Part shown: one piece after another, positions 1 through 6,299 of the stretch | Layout of the letters: each line of letters opens with the position of its first letter | How positions within the stretch are numbered: the first letter of the stretch is position 1 | Made by a program: the position numbers and the translations under genes | The notes under the pieces: generated by a model | What the model was told of the DNA's origin: nothing | The model's input: the letters and a program-made list of their open reading frames with translations, nothing else | Database searches by the model: none | Assembly (NCBI GenBank): GCA_044426075.1 | Contig: JAWXUT010000083.1 | Span: forward strand, 1 to 7,877 | Source of the DNA: JAWXUT01 sp044426075 | Lineage (GTDB): Bacteria; Bacillota; Clostridia; Christensenellales; DTU072 | Direction: 5' to 3' | DNA length: 7,877 nt

Positions 1-1374
1 GGCATATAACGCCTTTAATGCGCGGAAGCGTTGTTCATAACTGCCTTGCATTTTGCCAATCATAGAAGCCTTGCCGTGCACCACTTCATCGTGTGAAAAT
101 GGCAATACATAGTTTTCAGTAAAAGCATATGCCAAAGAAAACGTCAACTTGTCGTGTGAACCTTTACGGAAAAATGGATCTATTTTTTCATACGCCAACA
201 TATCGTTCATCCAGCCCATATTCCACTTGAAGTTAAAGCCCAATCCGCCCAACTCTGGGGGTGCTGTAACCATTGGGAATGAAGATGACTCTTCTGCCAT
301 CATCATAGCATATGGATATTTTGTAAGTACAGTTTTGTTTAACTTTTTCAAAAAGTCGATTGCCTCTAGGTTGTAATTGCCACCAAACACGTTTGGTTCC
401 CAACCGCCCGATTCTCTATCGTAGTCAAGATATAACATTGATGCAACTGCATCTAGCCTAATACCATCTATATGATAATACTCCAACCAATAGCACACTG
501 CGCTCATTAAAAATGATTGCACGCTTCCTTTTGTATAGTCATACACGCGAGTGCCCCAAGTTTTATGCTCTTGTTTTTTAGGATTTTCATATTCATATAA
601 AGGCGCGCCGTCATACTCATACAAGCCAAATGCGTCTTTGGGAAAATGTGATAACACAAAATCCATAATAACGCCTATGCCATTGCGATGACACATATCA
701 ATCAAATACATTAAATCGTAAGGTGTGCCAAAACGTGATGTTGGAGCATACATAAATCCCACTTGATAACCCCAACTTGCATCCAATGGATGTTCAGTTA
801 ATGGCAAAAATTCGATATGGGTGTAGCCCATTTCTTTTACATATGCCACAAGTTTATCCGCAAGCTCAACATAAGTTAATGGTTTGCCGTGATCATTATT
901 TTTCCAACTACCCAAATGCACTTCATAAATATTGATAGGTGCTTCATAGATGTTTTGTTTAGCTCTGTTTGCCACAAAATCTTGATCGCCCCAAGTATAC
1001 ATATTGATATCACAAACTTTGCTTGCTGTGTTTGGAGGAGTTTCTGCATAAGCGCAGAAAGGGTCAGCCTTTAATCTTTGCACACCGTCGCAGCCAACAA
1101 TGCTAAATTTATAGATATCAAACCTTCTAATTCCGCTGATATGTGCTTCCCAAATGCCACCGCCAATCGGTGTCATCTCGTCTATAGAAGCATCCCAGTC
1201 ATTGAAATCACCAACAACTGAAACACTTTTAGCTCTGGGCGCCCAGCATCTGAAACGCCAGCGTTTTTTTCCATTTAAAGCAACATAACGTGGAAGCATT
1301 AGCTTGTATAATTCGCTATTGCTGCCTTCGTTAAATAGATAAATAGGATAGTCTGTTTTGCTTTTTGAACTCAT
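1..1374 (-). CDS. glgB: 1,4-alpha-glucan branching enzyme, N-terminal 458 codons (3' end outside window)
   Basis: Glycogen branching enzyme (GH13): cuts an alpha-1,4 glucan chain and re-attaches it by an alpha-1,6 bond, in the cytoplasm. My translation from ATG 1374 shows a CBM48 domain (about residues 25-115, with WAPRAKSVSVVGDFNDWD at 44-61), YEVHLGSWK at 150-158, then the catalytic barrel with all four GH13 regions: region I GVIMDFVLSH (234-243), region II DGIRLDAV with nucleophile D308, region III AEES with acid/base E361, and region IV SHDEVVHGK with D429. The spacings 238-308-361-429 match D335, D405, E458 and D526 of the E. coli enzyme. It begins directly with CBM48, so it is the short form without the extra N-terminal module of E. 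coli GlgB. The reading frame is open to base 1; by family length roughly 150-200 residues are missing. Start choice: GGAGAG ends 3 bases before the ATG (GGAG 5 bases before). It lies 22 bases after ispE without a terminator, so it is likely co-transcribed. Confidence 0.96.
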   Translation of the reverse strand, partial: MSSKSKTDYPIYLFNEGSNSELYKLMLPRYVALNGKKRWRFRCWAPRAKSVSVVGDFNDWDASIDEMTPIGGGIWEAHISGIRRFDIYKFSIVGCDGVQRLKADPFCAYAETPPNTASKVCDINMYTWGDQDFVANRAKQNIYEAPINIYEVHLGSWKNNDHGKPLTYVELADKLVAYVKEMGYTHIEFLPLTEHPLDASWGYQVGFMYAPTSRFGTPYDLMYLIDMCHRNGIGVIMDFVLSHFPKDAFGLYEYDGAPLYEYENPKKQEHKTWGTRVYDYTKGSVQSFLMSAVCYWLEYYHIDGIRLDAVASMLYLDYDRESGGWEPNVFGGNYNLEAIDFLKKLNKTVLTKYPYAMMMAEESSSFPMVTAPPELGGLGFNFKWNMGWMNDMLAYEKIDPFFRKGSHDKLTFSLAYAFTENYVLPFSHDEVVHGKASMIGKMQGSYEQRFRALKALYA

Positions 1375-1396
1375 ACTCTCTCCATTTGTTATTACG

Positions 1397-2221
1397 CTAA
1401 ACTTGAAATTCCACTATATGGAAGCCATCATTTTGCGTATTTATTAACTTATTTAGTGCAGTTATATACACATTTTTATCATAGGATGCGCCAATATAAC
1501 CACTGCCACTGCCCGTCATAACCACTTCACTGAACCCACAATCAACTAAACATTGTTTAAGTTCTGCAATTTTAGGTTCTATTATTAACGCTGAATGCTC
1601 AAGGGCGTTTGAGAGTTTTCCTCCCGCGATAACCGCATCAATATCCGCATTATCGCCACCGATTTCATCATACATTGCAAATGCTTCTTTAGTGGAAACA
1701 AGCAATTCATCTTTGTAAATTAATACACCATATAACGGGAACAAGCTAACTTCTTCTGTGCAAGAACCGCAATCCTTCACCCTTTTTAGCCCGCCTACAT
1801 ACATATATGGCACATCGCTGCCAACACTAAGCAGCATATTGTTATCTATAACTATATCAAAAAGCCTTGCCATGGCCCTTGCAACGCCCGCAGCGTCTGC
1901 AGATGAACCACCCACACCACAACCTTCGGGGATGCGCTTTGTTATAACAATATCAACACCAGTGGTGTTAAACGTGGATTGTATAACCTCTGCCATTTTT
2001 AGCGCGATGTCATTTTTATAGCTCTCGCCCGTTGTGTAACTTATGTTTATATCACTATCTTCACGGGTTGAAACGCGCACTGTGTCACAAATGCCTATCT
2101 CTGCCATAACGGTGTCTAGCTTGTGATAACTAGTTAAATTTCGCCCAACAATAGCCAATGAAATATTCACTTTTGCATTGATATTTAGTTCTATTGATTT
2201 GTCAGTAGCAAATTTAATCAT
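1397..2221 (-). CDS. ispE: 4-diphosphocytidyl-2-C-methyl-D-erythritol kinase
   Basis: GHMP-family kinase of the MEP (non-mevalonate) isoprenoid pathway; uses ATP to phosphorylate the 2-hydroxyl of CDP-methylerythritol in the cytoplasm. At 274 residues it is close to the usual length of about 280. Visible motifs: AKVNISL (16-22, K17 being the family's active-site lysine), YHKLDTV (32-38), the phosphate-binding loop IPEGCGVGGSSADAAG (97-112), GSDVP (134-138, D136 the catalytic aspartate), LSNALE (203-208) and the C-terminal glycine motif MTGSGSG (235-241). The loop differs mildly from the common IP-x-x-AGLGGGSADAAA, and the stretch between this loop and GSDVP is a few residues shorter than in E. 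coli; neither suggests loss of function. The only plausible start, ATG 2221, has no Shine-Dalgarno sequence because a promoter -10 box sits right before it (see promoter entry). Stop is TAG; glgB follows after 22 bases. Confidence 0.95.
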   Translation of the reverse strand: MIKFATDKSIELNINAKVNISLAIVGRNLTSYHKLDTVMAEIGICDTVRVSTREDSDINISYTTGESYKNDIALKMAEVIQSTFNTTGVDIVITKRIPEGCGVGGSSADAAGVARAMARLFDIVIDNNMLLSVGSDVPYMYVGGLKRVKDCGSCTEEVSLFPLYGVLIYKDELLVSTKEAFAMYDEIGGDNADIDAVIAGGKLSNALEHSALIIEPKIAELKQCLVDCGFSEVVMTGSGSGYIGASYDKNVYITALNKLINTQNDGFHIVEFQV

Positions 2222-2229
2222 ATATATAC

Positions 2230-2257
2230 ATTATACCAAATTTTAGATAAATTGCAA
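2230..2257 (-). promoter_or_regulatory. ispE(-glgB) promoter, extended -10, predicted leaderless start
   Basis: On the minus strand: -35 TTGCAA at 2257-2252, a 16-base spacer ending in TGG, and a consensus -10 TATAAT at 2235-2230, so the -10 is extended (TGnTATAAT). Only eight bases separate the -10 from the ispE ATG at 2221. Transcription would therefore begin at about 2223-2221, at or within two bases of the ATG. There is no room for a ribosome binding site, and none is seen. The promoter match is seen directly; the leaderless mRNA is inferred from geometry. Confidence 0.8.
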
Positions 2258-2371
2258 TACCAAATTCAAAATTAACCCCATTTGTTCCAATTTATTTACT
2301 CACTATTTACATCAATTTTCAAATTGCTAATTATTTTGCATTTAAAACACACATTATATTGGTTTAGATTC

Positions 2372-2417
2372 TAAAATTAAAAAGTGGCTGTAAAGAAAAC
2401 AATCTTTACAGCCACTT
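2372..2417 (-). terminator. Intrinsic terminator of htpG
   Basis: A perfect 14-bp inverted repeat with arms at 2417-2404 and 2395-2382 and an 8-base loop lies 13 bases after the htpG stop codon. Read on the minus strand it is followed by a T-rich tract (TTTAATTTT just after the second arm). This is a classic Rho-independent terminator and separates htpG from the ispE promoter downstream. Confidence 0.93.
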
Positions 2418-2430
2418 GATATTGATTTTT

Positions 2431-4278
2431 TTAAACCAGTAAACTTACAATTTTTTTGCTTAGCTCAACCATATCATCAACAGGCAAACCTTGCATTAAG
2501 CGGGCTTGCCCTAGCAAAACTTCGGCAAGCACTTTTAATTTTTCTTGATCACTCTCATATAGTGATTTAATCTTTACATATATATCGTGATCGGCGTTTA
2601 TCTCAAGTATCTTTTTAGCAACAACTTCTTGCCCCATATTAGGCATTCCGTTTATAACCTTTTCCATTTCTAGGCTAACTTCGCCCTCACTGGTTAGGCA
2701 CACTGCGTGGCTCTTTAGGCGGTGAGAAATTTTAACTTTTTCTACTTCACCCGCAAGCGTTTCTTTAATCCACTCTGCAATTTGAACATCCTCTTCTGCC
2801 GTTACATCATCATTATCAAGGCCGATATCTTCTGACGCAATTGAGCGGAACTCTTTATCTTTAAACTTCATAAGCGTTTTAAATGTGAACTCGTCAAGGT
2901 CCTCTGAAGCACACAAAATGTCGTAGCCCATTTCCAACAAGCGTTCGCTTTGTGGCATACTCTTAATGCTTTCAATGGTCTTGGCACTTGCATAGTAGAT
3001 AAATTTTTGTGAGTCAAGCATTGTTTCTACATATTCTGTTAAGGTGATCATTTTATCATCTTTAACGCTGCGGAATATCAACAAATCTTGCAACCACTCA
3101 TTGTTCATGCCCCATGAACTATAGATGCCGTGTTTCAATTGCACGCCAAAAGCTGCAAAGAACTTTTCATAACCCTCTCTGTCATTTAAAAGTGTAGCCA
3201 TTAGCTCATTTTTAATCTTCTTTTGTAGGTTATTTGCTATAATTTTTAGTGTTCTGTTTTGTTGAACAGTTTCACGAGACACGTTAAGAGTAAGCTCTGT
3301 ATCAACCAATCCACGCACAAAGCTAAAGAAATCTGGCAATAAATCGGAGCATTTTTCCATAACCATAACGCCGTTTGTGTACAACTTCAAGCCCTTTTCG
3401 TAAGCCTTGGTGTAGTAGTCATATGGAGCTTTTGAGGGGATAAACAACAACGCTTTGTAGTCAACTGCGCCCTCTGCACTTGTGTGAATTGTTTTAACTG
3501 GTGCTTCCATATCGTAGAACATATCTTTGTAAAAAGTCTCATATTCTTCCGCTGTTATGTCGCTTTTTTGCTTTTTCCATAGTGGAACCATATCATTTAC
3601 GGTTTCAATTTCAATGTGTGTTTCCTCTTTTTCATCAACCATTTCGGTCTTTGTTGTTGCCATTTTTATTGGATAACGGATGTAATTTGAATACTTTCTG
3701 ATTAACTCTTTAATCTTGTATTCTTCTAGATAATCACCGTACTTTTCTTGCTCGGTGTCGTCTTTTATGTGGATAATAATTTCGGTGCCGTTAGTTGACT
3801 TTTCTGCACTGGCTATGGTGTAGCCGTCAACGCCGTTACTTGTCCAAATATTAGCCTCTTCAGTGCCATATCCGCAACTTACAACTTCAACTTTGTCTGC
3901 AACCATAAACGCAGAATAAAACCCTACGCCAAATTGACCGATTATATTGATATCTTCATCAGTTTCTAAACCCTCTTTAAAGTCAGCACTGCCGCTTTTT
4001 GCAATGGTACCCAAATTTTTGTCCATCTCATCAGATGTCATTCCAATGCCGTTATCGCTAATTTTAATAATGCGCGCATCTTTATCGATTGCAACATCAA
4101 TAGAAAAATCATCGCGTGACAATCCGCTTATGCCGTCTTGCAAACTCTTAAAATACAGCTTATCAATAGCATCAGAACAGTTGCTTAACAACTCTCTTAC
4201 AAAGATTTCTTTGTTGGTGTATATGGAATTTATAACCATATCTAATACCCTTTTTGATTCAGTTTTAAACTTCTTCAT
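2431..4278 (-). CDS. htpG: Molecular chaperone HtpG (bacterial Hsp90)
   Basis: ATP-driven homodimeric cytosolic chaperone that remodels client proteins, often together with DnaK. At 615 residues it is close to E. coli HtpG (624) and appears complete. N-terminal GHKL ATPase domain: FVRELLSNCSDAIDKL (26-41, with E29 and N33), SDNGIGM (74-80, D75 contacting adenine), GQFGVGF (114-120, the lid glycine motif) and NGTEIIIHI (163-171). Middle domain: PLWKKQKSDITAEEYETFYK (232-251) and LNVSRETVQQ with the ATP-gamma-phosphate arginine R335. The C-terminal dimerisation domain covers roughly 495-615. ATG 4278 is preceded by AAGAGG with an 8-base spacer. The gene has its own promoter with a CIRCE operator and its own terminator, so it is a monocistronic heat-shock unit. 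In B. subtilis htpG is not a CIRCE gene, so control by HrcA here is a difference from that model. Confidence 0.98.
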   Translation of the reverse strand: MKKFKTESKRVLDMVINSIYTNKEIFVRELLSNCSDAIDKLYFKSLQDGISGLSRDDFSIDVAIDKDARIIKISDNGIGMTSDEMDKNLGTIAKSGSADFKEGLETDEDINIIGQFGVGFYSAFMVADKVEVVSCGYGTEEANIWTSNGVDGYTIASAEKSTNGTEIIIHIKDDTEQEKYGDYLEEYKIKELIRKYSNYIRYPIKMATTKTEMVDEKEETHIEIETVNDMVPLWKKQKSDITAEEYETFYKDMFYDMEAPVKTIHTSAEGAVDYKALLFIPSKAPYDYYTKAYEKGLKLYTNGVMVMEKCSDLLPDFFSFVRGLVDTELTLNVSRETVQQNRTLKIIANNLQKKIKNELMATLLNDREGYEKFFAAFGVQLKHGIYSSWGMNNEWLQDLLIFRSVKDDKMITLTEYVETMLDSQKFIYYASAKTIESIKSMPQSERLLEMGYDILCASEDLDEFTFKTLMKFKDKEFRSIASEDIGLDNDDVTAEEDVQIAEWIKETLAGEVEKVKISHRLKSHAVCLTSEGEVSLEMEKVINGMPNMGQEVVAKKILEINADHDIYVKIKSLYESDQEKLKVLAEVLLGQARLMQGLPVDDMVELSKKIVSLLV

Positions 4279-4301
4279 TTTATTTACCTCTTAATAAAAA
4301 A

Positions 4302-4328
4302 TTAGCACTCTAATGCATAGAGTGCTAA
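4302..4328 (-). promoter_or_regulatory. CIRCE operator (HrcA binding site) of htpG
   Basis: Perfect match to the CIRCE consensus TTAGCACTC-N9-GAGTGCTAA. HrcA binds this inverted repeat and represses chaperone genes until heat shock. It starts one base after the -10 box and covers the predicted transcription start (about 4323) and the early leader, the standard repressor position. The nine-base centre extends the symmetry by two more base pairs, giving 11-bp arms around a 5-base loop, and the minus-strand copy is followed directly by six T residues (4301-4296). Confidence 0.97.
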
Positions 4329-4329
4329 T

Positions 4330-4358
4330 ATTATAAATCTACTACAAAAAAATTGCAA
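4330..4358 (-). promoter_or_regulatory. htpG promoter
   Basis: On the minus strand: -35 TTGCAA at 4358-4353, a 17-base spacer, and a consensus -10 TATAAT at 4335-4330. The predicted start is A4323, inside the CIRCE element, giving a leader of about 45 bases that ends with the AAGAGG ribosome binding site. The -35 box lies only 28 bases after the stop codon of the transporter gene, and no separate terminator is seen between them. Confidence 0.88.
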
Positions 4359-4386
4359 GCGATTTTACTAAATTTCTATAAATTAT

Positions 4387-6045
4387 TTATTTTTTATCTT
4401 TTAATCGCATTTCTTCGGCAAGGGTCAACTCATCATCGCGGTTAACTGTAGCCACATCTTCTGGGAATCTTTCCGCAAACAAGTTCATTTCACCCGCTAA
4501 AATACGAGTTTCTAGTTCGGCGCACTCTTCCGCGTCACATTTTCCGTTATCGCAAACCGCCCTAACTTTAAGTATTTCCATAATTTTGTCGTGGTCTTTT
4601 TCGCTAACATTCCAGAACAAATAAGGTATTGTAGTAAGTATTCCCGCAATAACGCCAACGCCGCACATTGAATATATAATGGGGTAAATAACATCAATGT
4701 TGTATAATACAGTGGCGCTATCGGTGTAACCACACGCTTTATAAACAGCAGGGGTAATGTAAGCTAGCGCCAAGCCACCAACAAGCGTAATAACCTCGCC
4801 AAATTGTGACATAAAGCCCTCAAGCCTATCACCAGTTTTGTATTGTTGATTGTCGTAAACCATAGCCGTCATAGCGGGTAGGGTAACAAGTTGCACACTG
4901 TTGCTCATAGTGGTTACAAACATCATAGCAATCAGCAAGAACGCCAACACCTCGGTTTCTGCCACGCGGAAAAATACCATAATTCCAGCAAGCGCAGTAA
5001 GCGTAACAACTAAAATATTAGAACCAATAACCAACTTCTTTTTGCCAAACTTTTTAATAAGTATAGGAGCAAGCGCCATACCTGGCACGCAAGCAGTACC
5101 TAATAGTGTTATGAAAATAGTTTGTGCCCAACTCTCTTGAACAAGATAAACGCAAACCCAAGTACACAAAGCCGACAATGTAAGTTTCAATAAATTGAAA
5201 ATATTAGCGGTGTTTGCAACTAGGAACAGTCTATTTTTAAACGCTTTTTTGATGCCATCAAGTAGTTTAACCCGCTGTTTATATGCTTTCGGGATAACCA
5301 TACGCTCTTTAGTATTGAACGCCATAATCAATCCAACTGCAAAGAACACTGCCGAAACAATAGGAATAATATATTGGAATGTGCCAATCATATTGATACC
5401 ATTGCTCTGCTTAACGCCGTCTATAACAGAAGCGAAGAACAAGTTTGCAAGTAGCGGAATAATAGCATTAAAAATAGATGGTCCTAATGAATAAACAATT
5501 GCGCCCGCACTCATCATAAAAGTGCGCTCTTCTAAACTAGGCGAGATAACTTGCAACAATGTGTTAAACCCGAATGTATAAAGGGTAATAAACACCATCA
5601 TAATGTTGTAAATTATGCCATATGAAATAATAGACCACAAATGGTTATCTATATTATAAGGTATCCAAGCAAGCGCCACCATACCAATAAGGGCGGGTAT
5701 AGGCATTGTAATCAGCCACACCCTAAACTTGCCATATTTACTATTAACATTATCAATAATCCAACTTACAAAAGGAGTACGCAAAATTGCAATAATGCTT
5801 ACCACCATAGCAAAAATAAAAATTTCGTCCGTTGTAAAATCCAAAACAACCGACATATAAACGCCATATGTAATCGCTAAAAAGTTTGGAACAACAACTA
5901 CACCCGCTGAACCCATAGCACCTATACAATAAGTAACCATTTCTTTCAAGCCCATAGACCACGTAGGTTTTAACGGTTTGTTCCAATGTTCCTTCACATA
6001 AGCGGGAGCCTTTTTAATAGTCCCCATTACACCAACTTTCGCCAT
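4387..6045 (-). CDS. GPH-family (MelB-like) sugar transporter, MFS fold
   Basis: Inner-membrane carrier of 552 residues with about 12 hydrophobic helices, assigned to the glycoside-pentoside-hexuronide family (MFS_2). Marks seen: a short basic N-terminus; helix 2 followed by PFVSWIIDNVNSKYGKFRVW (91-110), matching the family's DP-x-x-GW-x-x-(D/N)-x-(T/N)-x-S-(R/K)-(W/Y)-GKF-(R/K)-x-W signature; PSLEERT (169-175) after helix 4; a basic central loop (about 245-273); and a soluble tail of about 70 residues from 480. Substrate cannot be read from sequence; family members carry glycosides or uronides with Na+ or H+. Oddities: by hand alignment MelB D55, D59 and D124 correspond to A86, T90 and F160, so the usual cation site seems absent, and the tail carries C-x4-C-x4-C (498-508). 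ATG 6045 follows AAGGAG with a 5-base spacer. It has its own promoter; no glycoside hydrolase or regulator lies beside it in the window. Confidence 0.88.
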   Translation of the reverse strand: MAKVGVMGTIKKAPAYVKEHWNKPLKPTWSMGLKEMVTYCIGAMGSAGVVVVPNFLAITYGVYMSVVLDFTTDEIFIFAMVVSIIAILRTPFVSWIIDNVNSKYGKFRVWLITMPIPALIGMVALAWIPYNIDNHLWSIISYGIIYNIMMVFITLYTFGFNTLLQVISPSLEERTFMMSAGAIVYSLGPSIFNAIIPLLANLFFASVIDGVKQSNGINMIGTFQYIIPIVSAVFFAVGLIMAFNTKERMVIPKAYKQRVKLLDGIKKAFKNRLFLVANTANIFNLLKLTLSALCTWVCVYLVQESWAQTIFITLLGTACVPGMALAPILIKKFGKKKLVIGSNILVVTLTALAGIMVFFRVAETEVLAFLLIAMMFVTTMSNSVQLVTLPAMTAMVYDNQQYKTGDRLEGFMSQFGEVITLVGGLALAYITPAVYKACGYTDSATVLYNIDVIYPIIYSMCGVGVIAGILTTIPYLFWNVSEKDHDKIMEILKVRAVCDNGKCDAEECAELETRILAGEMNLFAERFPEDVATVNRDDELTLAEEMRLKDKK

Positions 6046-6065
6046 ACAATCTCCTTAAAATAGGC

Positions 6066-6090
6066 ATTACTCAAAAACCTTTCAAGCAAT
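6066..6090 (-). promoter_or_regulatory. Possible operator: imperfect palindrome at the transporter's transcription start
   Basis: Minus-strand arms ATTGCTTGAAA and TTTTGAGTAAT flank a 3-base centre, with 8 of 11 positions symmetric. The element covers the predicted start of transcription (about 6087), just after the -10 box, where a repressor would act. It has the size of a dimeric repressor site but does not carry the central CG typical of LacI-family or cre sites. The match is imperfect and the region is AT-rich, so this is tentative. Confidence 0.3.
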
Positions 6091-6093
6091 AAC

Positions 6094-6122
6094 ATTGTAC
6101 CATAAAAACGCTATGCAGTCAA
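6094..6122 (-). promoter_or_regulatory. Promoter of the GPH transporter gene
   Basis: On the minus strand: -35 TTGACT at 6122-6117 (5 of 6 consensus), a 17-base spacer ending in TGG, and -10 TACAAT at 6099-6094, making an extended -10. The sequence just upstream of the -35 is nearly pure A/T and may act as an UP element. Predicted start is about 6087, giving a leader of about 42 bases that ends in AAGGAG. Confidence 0.87.
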
Positions 6123-6244
6123 TATATAAATTTATTCAGTGTATATTAATTTTTCACTTCCAATTTATACCCTTACTTAATATGCCTTAACTATATATTA
6201 ACATATTAAAAAAATAACACCACAAAACTTGCTATGTGTATATT

Positions 6245-6276
6245 AAAAAAGCTTCAAAGATTTAACTCTTTGAAGC
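6245..6276 (-). terminator. Intrinsic terminator of the beta-helix protein gene
   Basis: A perfect 10-bp inverted repeat with arms at 6276-6267 and 6260-6251 and a 6-base loop lies 23 bases after the stop codon at 6300. On the minus strand it is followed by six T residues (6250-6245). This closes the upstream gene before the transporter promoter. Confidence 0.9.
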
Positions 6277-6299
6277 CTTTTGTGGTTATTGTTTAATGA

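Noticed and set aside
149..1074. Plus-strand open frames at 149-376 and 889-1074
   Set aside because: They lie antisense inside glgB, whose minus-strand translation matches the branching-enzyme family throughout. They are chance open frames.
1371..1385. Tiny 4-codon frame (ATG at 1385) whose TGA overlaps the glgB start
   Set aside because: It has no ribosome binding site of its own, and its sequence is the glgB Shine-Dalgarno region itself.
1758..2021. Plus-strand open frame of 87 codons
   Set aside because: Antisense to the conserved phosphate-binding loop region of ispE, with no family resemblance.
2258..2371. Gap between the ispE -35 box and the htpG terminator searched for a small gene, RNA or riboswitch
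   Set aside because: About 110 A/T-rich bases without a convincing start with ribosome binding site, stable hairpin or known leader motif. A TATAAT near 2350 has no acceptable -35 box.
2363..2375. 13-base palindrome TTTAGA-T-TCTAAA
   Set aside because: It lies in the T-rich tail after the htpG terminator in A/T-rich sequence, and has no GC pairs beyond one per arm or any promoter next to it. Probably chance.
3501..4294. Plus-strand open frames at 3501-3701 and 3947-4294
   Set aside because: Antisense to htpG; the second even runs through the htpG start and ribosome binding site. No protein signature.
4512..5986. Open frames on both strands inside the transporter gene (4512-4733, 4901-5140, 5195-5494, 5641-5880, 5753-5986)
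   Set aside because: All overlap the well-supported GPH transporter frame and show no family resemblance.
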